Program-made: the position numbers and the translations under genes | Notes under the pieces: model-generated | The model's database searches: none | Told to the model about the DNA's origin: nothing | The model's input: only the letters and a program-made list of their open reading frames with translations | NCBI RefSeq assembly: GCF_021389975.1 | Contig: NZ_CP089981.1 | Location: forward strand, 2,443,501-2,507,500 | DNA: 64,000 bases | Direction: 5' to 3' | Origin: Fulvivirga ulvae | GTDB taxonomy: Bacteria > Bacteroidota > Bacteroidia > Cytophagales > Cyclobacteriaceae | Shown here: piece by piece, positions 54,164 through 63,855 of the stretch | Layout of the letters: every line of letters starts with the position of its first letter | Numbering within the stretch: position 1 is the first letter of the stretch

Positions 54164-57022
54164 ATGATCACTGATGCGGATGTAATGAAACAAGGGGATG
54201 ACTTCGATATAACTGGCTATGACAGTATAGAGATATTGGGCGCCCGGGAGCATAACCTCAAGAATGTAAACCTTACATTTCCAAGAAATAAGCTGGTGGT
54301 GATCACGGGCATTAGCGGAAGCGGAAAGTCTTCACTGGCCTTTGATACGATTTATGCAGAGGGGCAGCGCCGCTATATGGAAAGCTTTAGTGCCTATGCG
54401 CGCTCTTTTATTGGCAATCTGGAGAGGCCTGACGTTGACAAGATCAATGGATTAAGTCCGGTAATTTCCATCGAGCAAAAAACCACCTCCAGGAATCCTC
54501 GCTCTACGGTAGGTACAGTTACTGAGATCTATGATTTTATGAGGCTACTTTATGCCCGGGCAGGGGAAGCTTTTTCTTATACCACCGGAGAGAAAATGGT
54601 GCGGCAGTCTGAGGACCAGATTCTTGACCATATTCTATCAGCTTATGACGGGCAGAAACTCACTATTCTAGCCCCGGTAGTGAAAGGGCGTAAAGGGCAT
54701 TATCGAGAACTCTTTCAGCAGATAAGAAAAAGTGGATATTCCCGGGTGCGTGTGGATGGCGAGCTTCAGGAATTAGTGCCTAAGATGCAGGTTGATCGAT
54801 ACAAAACCCATGATATTGAAGTAGTTATTGACCGGATCGTTGTTGATCAAAATGACCGTTATAGGATCAGCCAGTCTTTGGCAACTGCATTAAAACAAGG
54901 TGAGGGTATAATGATGCTTTTGGATCAGGAAAACCAGATATATCATTTCTCAAAATATTTAATGGATCCGAAATCCGGGCTATCCTATGACGAACCAGCC
55001 CCAAATACCTTTTCATTTAACTCTCCTTATGGTGCCTGTCCAAAATGTAACGGGCTGGGAGTTATTGAAGAAATAACTGAGGAATCGGTAATTCCTGATA
55101 AATCCCTGAGCATAAGCAGGGGAGGAATATTGCCCCTGGGCGAATTCAGGGATATCTGGATTTTTAAAAAAATAGAAGCCATCCTGAAAAGATATAAGGT
55201 AAACCTGACTACACCTATCAGGGATATTCCGGAAGATGTTCTGAAAACTTTGCTGTATGGAGATTCCGTTCCGGTTGCAGTAAAATCAGTCAAATACCCC
55301 GGTACAGACTGGAATACCAAGTTTGAGGGCATTATCAAGTTTTTGGAGAAGCAGCGCGAGGGCGGTTCTGATAAGATACAGCAATGGATAAATGATTTTA
55401 CCGTGTCGGTTACATGCCCTGAGTGTAATGGGGCCAGGCTGAAAAAAGAAGCCTTACATTTTCTTATCGATAATCAAAATATATCTCAGCTTGCGGAATA
55501 TGACATCAAAACTTTATGGAGCTGGTTTGATGGCCTTGAACTGCGGCTTTCTGATAAACAGAATAAAATTGCGGCTGAGGTACTCAAGGAAATAAGAAAA
55601 AGGATTGGTTTTCTGTTAGATGTTGGACTTGACTACCTGCACCTCAACAGGCCATTAAAAACATTGTCAGGTGGGGAAGCTCAGCGTATCAGGCTTGCTA
55701 CGCAGATAGGTACCCAGCTTGTAGGTGTGCTTTATATTTTGGATGAACCAAGTATCGGTCTTCATCAAAGGGACAATGTGAAGCTTATTAAAGCTCTTAA
55801 AGATCTTAGAGATCTTGGTAACTCGGTAATAGTGGTAGAGCATGATAAAGATATGATGCTTGCTTCTGATCATATTATAGATATCGGACCCGGGGCAGGT
55901 CGTCATGGGGGACATATAGTTGCCCAGGGCACACCGGATGATTTCCTGGAACTGGGTAGCGCTACGGCTGATTACCTCAAGGGTAAGCGCAACATTGAAG
56001 TGCCTTCAGAAAGAAGAAAAGGCAATGGAAAAAAACTTAAGCTTATCGGAGCAAGTGGACATAACCTAAAAAATGTCAACCTTGAGATTCCTTTAGGTAC
56101 ACTGACTCTTGTTACAGGAGTATCTGGTAGTGGAAAATCTACCCTCATCCACGATACATTGTTCCCTATCCTCAATCAGAAATTTTACAGGTCCAGAAGG
56201 GAGCCATTAGCCTATAAATCAGTAAAAGGGCTGGAGCATCTGGATAAAGTGATAGAGGTTGACCAGTCCCCTATCGGCCGTACACCCCGATCTAACCCTG
56301 CTACCTATACCGGAGTTTTTACAGATATAAGGGCATTATTTGCCGAGCTCCCAGAAGCAAAGATTCGTGGTTATAAGCCTGGTAGGTTTTCTTTTAATGT
56401 TAAGGGAGGACGATGTGAAACATGCGAAGGCGCCGGATTACGACTGATAGAGATGGATTTTCTGCCAGATGTACATGTACCTTGCGAAACCTGTAAAGGA
56501 AAGCGATACAACCGTGAAACACTGGAAGTGAGGTTTAAAGGGAAATCTATATCAGATGTACTTGAGATGACTGTAGAAGAGTCAGTTGAATTCTTTGAAA
56601 ACCAGCCAAAAATACTCCGAAAAATTAAAACGTTGAATGATGTTGGCCTCGGTTACATTTCGTTAGGTCAGCATGCCACTACTTTATCCGGAGGCGAAGC
56701 TCAAAGGGTGAAGCTTGCCACTGAACTTTCAAAAAAGGATACTGGAAAAACATTGTATATTTTGGATGAACCTACCACCGGTTTACATTTCCAGGATATT
56801 CAGCATTTACTTGATGTACTTAACCGATTGGTTGACAAAGGCAATACAGTGTTAATCATAGAGCATAACATGGATGTGATCAAAGTTGCCGATCATATAG
56901 TTGACTTAGGCCCCGAAGGCGGAAATGGTGGAGGAACAATCGTTTGTTCCGGTATCCCGGAAGAAGTAGCTAAGAATGACCAAAGCTATACAGCCAGATT
57001 TTTAAAGGATGAATTATCATAA
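54164..57022 (+). CDS. uvrA: Excinuclease ABC subunit A
   Basis: 952 residues, the usual UvrA length. Two ABC modules are present: the first Walker A is GISGSGKSSLAFDT near 45-58, and the second is GVSGSGKSTLIHDT in the C-terminal half. Two ABC signatures (LSGGEAQRIRLA, LSGGEAQRVKLA) and zinc-binding cysteine pairs (CPKCNGLG, CPECNGAR; CETCEGAG, CETCKGKR) are intact. UvrA finds bulky DNA damage with UvrB. It is a single gene. Confidence 0.97.
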   Translation: MITDADVMKQGDDFDITGYDSIEILGAREHNLKNVNLTFPRNKLVVITGISGSGKSSLAFDTIYAEGQRRYMESFSAYARSFIGNLERPDVDKINGLSPVISIEQKTTSRNPRSTVGTVTEIYDFMRLLYARAGEAFSYTTGEKMVRQSEDQILDHILSAYDGQKLTILAPVVKGRKGHYRELFQQIRKSGYSRVRVDGELQELVPKMQVDRYKTHDIEVVIDRIVVDQNDRYRISQSLATALKQGEGIMMLLDQENQIYHFSKYLMDPKSGLSYDEPAPNTFSFNSPYGACPKCNGLGVIEEITEESVIPDKSLSISRGGILPLGEFRDIWIFKKIEAILKRYKVNLTTPIRDIPEDVLKTLLYGDSVPVAVKSVKYPGTDWNTKFEGIIKFLEKQREGGSDKIQQWINDFTVSVTCPECNGARLKKEALHFLIDNQNISQLAEYDIKTLWSWFDGLELRLSDKQNKIAAEVLKEIRKRIGFLLDVGLDYLHLNRPLKTLSGGEAQRIRLATQIGTQLVGVLYILDEPSIGLHQRDNVKLIKALKDLRDLGNSVIVVEHDKDMMLASDHIIDIGPGAGRHGGHIVAQGTPDDFLELGSATADYLKGKRNIEVPSERRKGNGKKLKLIGASGHNLKNVNLEIPLGTLTLVTGVSGSGKSTLIHDTLFPILNQKFYRSRREPLAYKSVKGLEHLDKVIEVDQSPIGRTPRSNPATYTGVFTDIRALFAELPEAKIRGYKPGRFSFNVKGGRCETCEGAGLRLIEMDFLPDVHVPCETCKGKRYNRETLEVRFKGKSISDVLEMTVEESVEFFENQPKILRKIKTLNDVGLGYISLGQHATTLSGGEAQRVKLATELSKKDTGKTLYILDEPTTGLHFQDIQHLLDVLNRLVDKGNTVLIIEHNMDVIKVADHIVDLGPEGGNGGGTIVCSGIPEEVAKNDQSYTARFLKDELS

Positions 57023-57089
57023 AAAGCTTGATTTTGTGTTTATAATGGGATAAACTTCGGACTAATCCATTTAAACCATCCTATACATA

Positions 57090-57950
57090 ATGAACAAATT
57101 TTTGAAACTATGTCTTGCTTTAATTTTATCTCAAACAATATATCTCAATAGCTTTGCGCAACTCAGAGGAGACACCTATGCTGAGGCAAAGGCAAAGGGT
57201 ACGGCCAATTGGGTATTTACATATTCTGAAGCGCCGGGATTTGCAGCTAAAGTCAATGGCAAGATGACAGGCATTACATTTGATCTGATGCATAAATTCA
57301 AAGAATTTGTGGAACAAAAAGAAAATATCAGGGTGAATATCACTTATGAGAGCAGTGCCTCAAATGACTTTATATTGTTTATGAAACAGGTTAGAGAAGG
57401 CAAGGGCGGTGTTTTTGGTTTAACGAGTGCCACCATTACGGAAGAAAGAAAGAAGACATATACTTTCAGTCCGCCCTATATTACCAATATTAGCATGATA
57501 TTGTCTCATAATTCAGTACCTACACTAGCCAATGTTGCGGATATCAGTAAAATTTTTGCGGGTATGACAGCAGTAACCGTCAAAAATTCGACTAATGAAA
57601 AAGTGTTAACTGATATTAGAAACAAGTACTTCCCTGCTTTAAAAATAGAATATGTGCCTTCAACACGCGTGGCCATGCAAAATGTAATGAAGGATCCTAA
57701 AAAGTTTACAAATGCTGATTTTACCTATTACTTTGAGGCAATCCAAAACCGACAACCGATAAAAAGACATCCGGGTGGTGATATCGATACCGAGCAATTT
57801 GGGATAATTATGCCAAAAAGTAATGACTGGGACCCGTTGCTGGAAGAGTTTATGAGTTCGGAGTTTCTTGAAAGTGTTTACTATAAAAAGATCATAGCCG
57901 ATAATCTGGGGCAAAGCGCAATGAAATTTTTTGAGACTATAAAACACTAA
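57090..57950 (+). CDS. Periplasmic solute-binding protein family 3, tandem copy 1
   Basis: 286 residues with a signal peptide ending NSFAQL (about residue 23). It matches the SBP_bac_3 fold in its pattern (ANWVFTYSEAPGF, GITFDLMHKFKEF, GGVFGLTSATITEERKKTY, FAGMTAVTVKNSTNEK, MPKSNDWDPLLEEFM). Such proteins usually bring amino acids to ABC permeases, but no permease or ATPase gene is close. It is followed 157 bp later by a close paralog. A receptor-like or chemosensory role is possible. Confidence 0.85.
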   Translation: MNKFLKLCLALILSQTIYLNSFAQLRGDTYAEAKAKGTANWVFTYSEAPGFAAKVNGKMTGITFDLMHKFKEFVEQKENIRVNITYESSASNDFILFMKQVREGKGGVFGLTSATITEERKKTYTFSPPYITNISMILSHNSVPTLANVADISKIFAGMTAVTVKNSTNEKVLTDIRNKYFPALKIEYVPSTRVAMQNVMKDPKKFTNADFTYYFEAIQNRQPIKRHPGGDIDTEQFGIIMPKSNDWDPLLEEFMSSEFLESVYYKKIIADNLGQSAMKFFETIKH

Positions 57951-58107
57951 TTGGCTCATACTTAGAAATCTCTATAGATAAGTTATATAATTTAGTGCAA
58001 ATTTTATAAATACGGCACTGAGCACACTGAATTTGTTTAAAACATTTTGATTTGCCTGATTCATTCATGATTATTATAGGTTAAATTCTTTCTAACTATT
58101 AATTATT

Positions 58108-58980
58108 ATGAACCATCTTGTTGACAAAAGAAAAATTCAGTGCGCTATAGTACTCGGTTTGTTGCTAAATACATCCTTACTTTTTGCCCAGCTTAAGGGA
58201 GATACCTATGCGACAGCAAAGTCGAAAGGGTCAGCAAACTGGGTATTCACCTATGCTGAATCTCCCGGGTTTTCCTCAAAAAAGAATGGTAAGATGACAG
58301 GCATCACTGTAGACTTAATGAATAAGTTTGAAGAATATGTTGAAAAGAAGGAGGATATTGAAGTCAACGTAACTTACCAAAGCAAAGATCCTAATAATTT
58401 CACACTGTTTCTGGAAGAGGTTAAACAAGCCCGGGGTGGTGTATTTGGTTTGAGCAACACTACAATAACCGAAGAAAGAAAAAGGATATATAACTTCAGT
58501 CCGCCTTATATAACCAATATTGGAATGGTGCTGACTCATAACTCCGTACCGACATTGAACAGTATAAGTGAGATTGCTGAAAAATTTGCCGGGATGACTG
58601 TAGTTACTATAAAAAATTCAACTAATGAAAAATGGGTGAAGGATATCAAGTCCAAATATTATCCAGGCCTTAAAGTAGAGTATGTCACCTCATTTGGCAA
58701 AGCCATGGACGCTATTGTTGCTGACCCAAAGAAGTTTACCAATGTAGATTTTACGTATTATTTTGAGGCTATACAGAATAGGCAACCTGTAAAAAGACAC
58801 CCTGGTGGCGATGAAAGTACTGAGCAATTCGGAATAATAATACCAAAAAGTAATGATTGGGCTTCGTTACTGGATGAGTTTATGAGCAATGAATTTGTTA
58901 CCAGTGTTGAGTACAAAAAAATAATTGCAGATAATTTGGGCCAAAGTGCTATGAAATTCTTTGAAACTTTGAAGAAATAA
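58108..58980 (+). CDS. Periplasmic solute-binding protein family 3, tandem copy 2
   Basis: 290 residues, signal peptide ending LLFAQ. It aligns without gaps to the protein at 57090 in the mature region, about two thirds identical by eye (FTYYFEAIQNRQP, KRHPGGD, TEQFGII, KKIIADNLGQSAMKFFET are shared). Differences cluster in the second third, around the predicted ligand side, so ligand range may differ. A terminator follows and no transporter gene is adjacent. Confidence 0.85.
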   Translation: MNHLVDKRKIQCAIVLGLLLNTSLLFAQLKGDTYATAKSKGSANWVFTYAESPGFSSKKNGKMTGITVDLMNKFEEYVEKKEDIEVNVTYQSKDPNNFTLFLEEVKQARGGVFGLSNTTITEERKRIYNFSPPYITNIGMVLTHNSVPTLNSISEIAEKFAGMTVVTIKNSTNEKWVKDIKSKYYPGLKVEYVTSFGKAMDAIVADPKKFTNVDFTYYFEAIQNRQPVKRHPGGDESTEQFGIIIPKSNDWASLLDEFMSNEFVTSVEYKKIIADNLGQSAMKFFETLKK

Positions 58981-59007
58981 GACAGGATATTTTCTATGGT
59001 AAAAGTA

Positions 59008-59033
59008 AAAGTGCCGCTCGACAGCGGCACTTT
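59008..59033 (+). terminator. Terminator after the tandem binding-protein genes
   Basis: AAAGTGCCGCT/AGCGGCACTTT with a CGAC loop and a following TT run, 27 bp after the stop. Confidence 0.88.
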
Positions 59034-59228
59034 TTCATTCAACCAAAACCTTGAAAATTATCAACTATGAATTATTGCTTATCTTAAAAAGCCAAATTTG
59101 TATAAAAGAGTTCCCTTTAAATAATAAAAAAGCGTACCCTCTAAATCTATCCGGTTTTCTTCTTTTATTTAGTTACAATAAGCTAATATTACACCGGCAA
59201 TTTTTACCACCATTAGCTATTAGTTACG

Positions 59229-60527
59229 ATGAAGAATATACCGGTGCCAGAGTCTAAGAATCCACGTTTAATCATTATTGGCGGAGGTTTTGCAGGTATT
59301 AAATTAGTTAAGAAGCTGGCCAGGGCTCCTCTTCAGATTGTCTTGTTTGACCGTAATAATTACCACACTTTTCAGCCTCTTCTTTACCAGGTGGCTACTG
59401 CCGGCCTGGAACCTGACTCTATAGCTGATCCTTTGAGAAAGCAGTTGGAGCCAGTAAAGAATTTTATCTTTCGGATGGGGGAAGTCTATTCCGTGGATAC
59501 AAAAAGTCAAAGCATTCAAACTGAAATAGGCGAAATGTCCTACGACTACCTGGTGATAGCTACAGGTTCGAAGACAAATTATTTTGGTAATGAGTCGATT
59601 ATGGCTAATGCCTTCCCTTTAAAGCAAATACCTCAGGCGTTGGATCTCCGTAGTCACATTCTTCAGAACTTTGAGGCTGCAAATATTACCGATGATCCGG
59701 AAAAGCTTGAATCTATGATGAATATTGCCATTGTAGGAGGTGGGCCTACAGGTGTTGAAGTGGCCGGGGCGTTAGGTGAGCTCAAGAAAAATATTCTTCC
59801 CTCCGACTACCCTGAATTGGATTTTGATCAGATGAATATCATTCTGCTGGAAGGGGCTCCGCGTCTTTTAGGAGCAATGTCAGAGTTTGCTTCAAAGAAA
59901 GCACTGAAATACCTTAAAAAATTTGATGTCAATGTGCAATTAAACACCTTAGTGACCTCCTATGATGGTGTGGTTGCAAAACTGAATAATGGTGAAGAAA
60001 TTAAAACCCAAACGCTGATATGGGCCGCAGGAGTTCAGGGTAACTTTCCTGATGGTATCAACGAACGCTCGGTGGAGAGAGGCCGGTTAATTGTTAATGA
60101 ATACAATCAGGTTGAAGGTTACGAAAATATTTATGCCATAGGTGATATAGCCGTTATGAAGTCGAAGGAATATCCGCATGGACATCCTATGCTGGCTCCT
60201 GTAGCCATACAGCAGGGCGATCATCTGGCAGGCAATTTCAAAAGAATGTTTGAAGGAAAACCTTTAAAGTCGTTTACATATAAAGACAAAGGTTCTATGG
60301 CAACTGTTGGTCGGAATAAGGCGGTTGTAGATTTGGGAAAACTTAAGTTTGGAGGACTTTTTGCCTGGATGATCTGGATGTTCGTACACCTTATCTCTAT
60401 CATAGGTTTCAGGAACCGGTTAATAGTATTCAGCAACTGGGTATGGAATTATTTCACTTATGACAAAGGGACCAGGCTTATTATCAGAAGGTTCATTCCA
60501 AGGCATCGTAACAATCATAAAGAATAA
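59229..60527 (+). CDS. Type II NADH dehydrogenase-like flavoprotein
   Basis: 432 residues. FAD site: IIGGGFAGIKLVKKL (about residues 15-30), with NNYHTFQPLLYQVATAGLEP next to it; NADH site: IVGGGPTGVEVAGALGEL (about 166-183). AIGDIAVM near 311 and a C-terminal hydrophobic region (LFAWMIWMFVHLISI) with a basic tail fit NDH-2 membrane attachment. It would oxidise NADH and reduce quinone without pumping protons. Its stop overlaps the start of a small membrane protein gene by one base. Confidence 0.92.
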   Translation: MKNIPVPESKNPRLIIIGGGFAGIKLVKKLARAPLQIVLFDRNNYHTFQPLLYQVATAGLEPDSIADPLRKQLEPVKNFIFRMGEVYSVDTKSQSIQTEIGEMSYDYLVIATGSKTNYFGNESIMANAFPLKQIPQALDLRSHILQNFEAANITDDPEKLESMMNIAIVGGGPTGVEVAGALGELKKNILPSDYPELDFDQMNIILLEGAPRLLGAMSEFASKKALKYLKKFDVNVQLNTLVTSYDGVVAKLNNGEEIKTQTLIWAAGVQGNFPDGINERSVERGRLIVNEYNQVEGYENIYAIGDIAVMKSKEYPHGHPMLAPVAIQQGDHLAGNFKRMFEGKPLKSFTYKDKGSMATVGRNKAVVDLGKLKFGGLFAWMIWMFVHLISIIGFRNRLIVFSNWVWNYFTYDKGTRLIIRRFIPRHRNNHKE

Positions 60528-60772
60528 TGAATAAGTCGGGAATACAATATTTTGTAGGGGGACTCATGCTACTCTTTTCTTTTTATCAGATATACATTAA
60601 GGAATACTGGGAGGCCGCTATGTACATATCTGCGGGGCTTGCTTTTATAACCATGGGGCTGATAAAGAGAGAAGCCCTTCCAAAGCAAAAAACACTGCTT
60701 AATGTTTTTTCATGGGTTTTTATTTTGCTCGCGGTTTTTCTATTCCTGTTTTTGATCAGAACAGACGGATAA
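60527..60772 (+). CDS. Small membrane protein coupled to NDH-2
   Basis: 81 residues with three hydrophobic helices (about 8-22, 28-45, 57-78). The start overlaps the NDH-2 stop by one base (TAATG), so it is translated together. No family was recognised. It may anchor or modulate the dehydrogenase; this rests on context only. Confidence 0.75.
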   Translation: MNKSGIQYFVGGLMLLFSFYQIYIKEYWEAAMYISAGLAFITMGLIKREALPKQKTLLNVFSWVFILLAVFLFLFLIRTDG

Positions 60773-60867
60773 TTCCGCTAGTGTTCTTTTCGACCCACTG
60801 ATAAAAAAACGTAATTTTTAATGCTGGTATTAAGTAAATTTACTTTTTTGATAGTGTTAAAAACTAA

Positions 60868-61908
60868 GTGAATAAACTAAAGTTATATTGGTCATTACAA
60901 ATAGGAAGCTGGCTCTTATTTGCTATCGTGCAGATTTTGGGATTTATAATCCTTGGGGGTCAGTTGCTAAAGAGTTCCCAGGTAATATTCTGGTTACTCG
61001 AAGCTGTTACTTTCCTATTCATCACCCATCTGTTCAGGCGGTTTATCATTAATTGGGGCTGGCTGGCTTTTAACATGGCAAAATTGATCCCCAGGGTTCT
61101 TTTAGCTGTGTTCTGTCTGGGCCTGACCGTCTATTTTATTCGTGTACTCATAAGCTTTCCACTGGGTATGTTTAACCCTCAGGTGTGGAAAATAAATAAT
61201 GTGGTTGGACTTACCATGGTCTATGCCTTGATCTTCTTTTTGTGGTCAGTACTATATTTTATATATCATTACTTTGAGCGATACAACTTGTCATTACAAC
61301 ATGAAGCTGCTATTAACGAAATCGAACTCAACAACCTTAAATCACAGCTCAATCCGCATTTTATTTTCAATGCCTTGAATAGTATAAGAGCCTTGGTAGA
61401 TGAAAATCCGGTTAAATCAAAAAATGCTATTACGCAGCTATCCAATATTTTGCGAAACTCATTGGTTTCTGATAAAAAAAGGCTAACTAATTTTGAAGAT
61501 GAACTAAAAACCGTGAAGGATTACCTTGGTCTGGAAAGTATCAGGTTCGAAGAAAGGCTAAGAACGAAATTTGAAATTCACCGGGAATCATATAAATTCT
61601 TAGTTCCTCCGTTGATGCTACAGACACTTGTAGAGAACGGCATAAAGCATGGTATATCAAAATTGAAAGAGGGTGGTATCATTGATTTGCGAACTTTTGT
61701 CACCGATTCTCAATTAAAAATAGAGATAAGAAACAGCGGACACTTTAAATCCGTTAATGGGGCTAAAGCTGAAACTAAAGGAGGGTTAGGGCTACGAAAT
61801 ACCAGGCAAAGGCTTAAATTATTATATGGAGGAGAGGCCCATTTAACGGTGAAAAATGAGTCTAAGAATATTGTATTGACGGAGCTGGTTATTCCAAAAC
61901 GGAATTAA
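60868..61908 (+). CDS. LytS-type sensor histidine kinase
   Basis: 346 residues from a GTG start; the frame has no earlier good start, and NKLKLYW is a typical beginning. Four membrane helices span 9-135. The kinase core has LKSQLNPHFIFNALNSIRAL with the phospho-accepting His, LQTLVENGIKHG as N box and GLGLRNTRQRLKLLYG as G box. It precedes a LytTR regulator gene by 46 bp. It is the third such pair in this window. Confidence 0.9.
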   Translation: MNKLKLYWSLQIGSWLLFAIVQILGFIILGGQLLKSSQVIFWLLEAVTFLFITHLFRRFIINWGWLAFNMAKLIPRVLLAVFCLGLTVYFIRVLISFPLGMFNPQVWKINNVVGLTMVYALIFFLWSVLYFIYHYFERYNLSLQHEAAINEIELNNLKSQLNPHFIFNALNSIRALVDENPVKSKNAITQLSNILRNSLVSDKKRLTNFEDELKTVKDYLGLESIRFEERLRTKFEIHRESYKFLVPPLMLQTLVENGIKHGISKLKEGGIIDLRTFVTDSQLKIEIRNSGHFKSVNGAKAETKGGLGLRNTRQRLKLLYGGEAHLTVKNESKNIVLTELVIPKRN

Positions 61909-61954
61909 ATGCCGGTTAGCGTTAAAAAATAATGCTCAAAATAAATTGGAACAT

Positions 61955-62677
61955 ATGAAAGCACTAATTATTGATGATGAGAGATTAGCAAGAAAGGAAT
62001 TAACCAATCTGCTTCAGGATTATGGTCAGATTGATATTGTTGGTGAGGCTGCCAATGCAGACGAAGCCTTGGAAATGGTTAATAGCCTGAATCCGGATCT
62101 CTTATTTCTTGATATTCAAATGCCGGGTAAAACAGGATTTGAACTACTTGAGATGCTCGATAATGTGCCTCAGGTAATTTTTACCACAGCATATGATGAA
62201 TTTGCACTAAAAGCATTTGAAGTAAATGCTCTTGATTATTTATTGAAGCCAATTCAAACAGAACGTCTGAATGAAAGCATAAACAAATTACTGGCTAAAC
62301 ATCAGGCGGCAAATACTTCTGGCAGGCACCCGGAAAAAAAACTTACACTTGATGATCAGGTTTTTGTAAAAGATGGAGATAAATGCTGGTTTGTTAGCCT
62401 GTCCAATATCAGACTGTTTGAATCTGACGGTAACTACATTAAGGTCTACTTTGATAATAACCGTCCGATGATCCATAAGTCATTAAATGCGCTGGATGAA
62501 AAGCTGGACTCAAGGCATTTTTTCAGGGCAAGCCGTAAACACATCGTCAATCTGAGTTGGGTCGAGGGGATCGAGCCATGGTTCAATGGCGGCCTTATGG
62601 TAAGACTACGAGGTGGAGATAAGGTAGAGGTAAGTAGAAGGCAGGCAGCGAAGTTTAAAGAAATGATGAGCCTATGA
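61955..62677 (+). CDS. LytTR family response regulator
   Basis: 240 residues from the ATG at 61955; an in-frame TTG at 61946 is rejected. Receiver 1-118 with Asp7/Asp8, phospho-acceptor Asp53 in FLDIQMPG, and Lys in YLLKPIQ; LytTR domain about 140-240 (LFESDGNYIKVYF, RASRKHIVNLSWV, VEVSRRQAAKFKEM). It is the partner of the kinase upstream. Its last 6 bp overlap the 3' end of a convergent gene. Confidence 0.93.
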   Translation: MKALIIDDERLARKELTNLLQDYGQIDIVGEAANADEALEMVNSLNPDLLFLDIQMPGKTGFELLEMLDNVPQVIFTTAYDEFALKAFEVNALDYLLKPIQTERLNESINKLLAKHQAANTSGRHPEKKLTLDDQVFVKDGDKCWFVSLSNIRLFESDGNYIKVYFDNNRPMIHKSLNALDEKLDSRHFFRASRKHIVNLSWVEGIEPWFNGGLMVRLRGGDKVEVSRRQAAKFKEMMSL

Positions 62678-63067
62678 CCCACCGGAGATCCTTTTAACGA
62701 TCTCCATAAGCTCGGCTTCTACATTCCAGTCTCGGGCTAGTTTTAACATGGCGGTTGCTTCAAGCTCAGTTACATAACCTTTCAAACTGTTTGACTTCCA
62801 TACCATGTCAATATAAAACACCCTTTTTTCAAGAGGGTAATCTCCAATGATACCATTCAAATATTCACGTGCGCGATCAAAAGAATTAAAATAATCCTTT
62901 GCAATGAATTCATTAGCCCACTTTAACTCTTCCAGTCCGTCAATTTCAAGGGCAGTTTCCTGCAAATTTTGACGCTCTTTTTCATCTAATCCGTGATAGT
63001 GAAAAATTACAGATTTAAGTAGTAAATAAGCCTTCTTTTCTTCGCTGGTCATGGGGTCAATTTTCAT
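62672..63067 (-). CDS. Small cytosolic protein of unknown function
   Basis: 131 residues from the ATG at 63067 (a TTG two codons earlier is rejected). It is helical, without signal peptide: MTSEEKKAYLLLKSVIFHYHGL, LEELKWANEFIAKDYF, ATAMLKLARDWNVEAELM. I did not recognise a family. Its start is 31 bp after the stop of the cyclase-family gene, so it may belong to the same operon as that gene and hemW. It overlaps the LytTR gene tail to tail by 6 bp. Confidence 0.72.
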   Translation of the reverse strand: MKIDPMTSEEKKAYLLLKSVIFHYHGLDEKERQNLQETALEIDGLEELKWANEFIAKDYFNSFDRAREYLNGIIGDYPLEKRVFYIDMVWKSNSLKGYVTELEATAMLKLARDWNVEAELMEIVKRISGGS

Positions 63068-63097
63068 TAGCAAAAAAAGTAAAATAAAATTTAAAAA

Positions 63098-63853
63098 CTA
63101 ATATTCCTTAACTTTAAAAAGTACAGGTTTACTAGGGCTCGCGTCAGCTTCAAGGCTTGTGATTTGTAAATTGAGTAAGTACAACCCGTCTTGTATATCA
63201 TTGTTTACGTAAATCAGTTCTGTAATGGTGCAGTCCTTTCGGATATTACCATTCATATTCCAAAAAGCCCGGTGCGATTTAAGCTCCCCTCCATCGACCT
63301 CCCTGTCTACAGACGGTAAGTCTATGAGTAGGTGCTTTACATCCTTTTGGCATAGCAACTCTGCAATTCTGCTATCCATATAACAAGGATTGGTGCCGGA
63401 GTATTGACGATGAAGCTTTTCAATAGTATTTGGAGAGGTTCTGATAATAATAGCCTCTATACCTTCCTGAAATACGGCTTGAAAATCCTCAAAACTAATT
63501 ACCAAATCCCCATTGGGTTTTTGTGTTGGAGGGAGAGTAATAACCTGTGCGCTAAAGTGGTATCTTTTAAGGCATTTGTTTAATGTCGCTCCCTGATCAG
63601 ACGAAATGTGTCCGAAACACTCGGTATGAGTCCCGTTTCCATGTGGGGTAATAGAAATTGACTGATAATTTACACTTCCTCCCAATGCTACGCTACCAAT
63701 GAAGTCTCCTGACCGAATAGTTTCAAAATTAACCGGAGCTGCGTAATAGCAATTTGGATTATCGCTGCCCGCATTAAGGGGAATGGATATATCCAAAGGA
63801 TTAGTAAGATCCGCCTCATAGACTTTCGCATTTATAATAAAAGACGCTTTCAT
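63098..63853 (-). CDS. Cyclase family protein (kynurenine-formamidase-like)
   Basis: 251 residues. The metal motif of the family, HxGTHxDxPxH, appears here as HGNGTHTECFGHI, so the first and third His are kept and the Asp is Glu. A later DLPSVDREVDGG and KSHRAFWN fit the family order. Family members hydrolyse N-formylkynurenine or related amides; the altered motif leaves the substrate open. It starts 2 bp after the stop of the hemW-like gene, in the same transcript. Confidence 0.82.
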   Translation of the reverse strand: MKASFIINAKVYEADLTNPLDISIPLNAGSDNPNCYYAAPVNFETIRSGDFIGSVALGGSVNYQSISITPHGNGTHTECFGHISSDQGATLNKCLKRYHFSAQVITLPPTQKPNGDLVISFEDFQAVFQEGIEAIIIRTSPNTIEKLHRQYSGTNPCYMDSRIAELLCQKDVKHLLIDLPSVDREVDGGELKSHRAFWNMNGNIRKDCTITELIYVNNDIQDGLYLLNLQITSLEADASPSKPVLFKVKEY

Positions 63854-63855
63854 AT

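Noticed and set aside
59051..59257. Plus-strand frame of 68 codons before the NDH-2 gene
   Set aside because: Runs into the NDH-2 start in another frame and shows no protein-like features.
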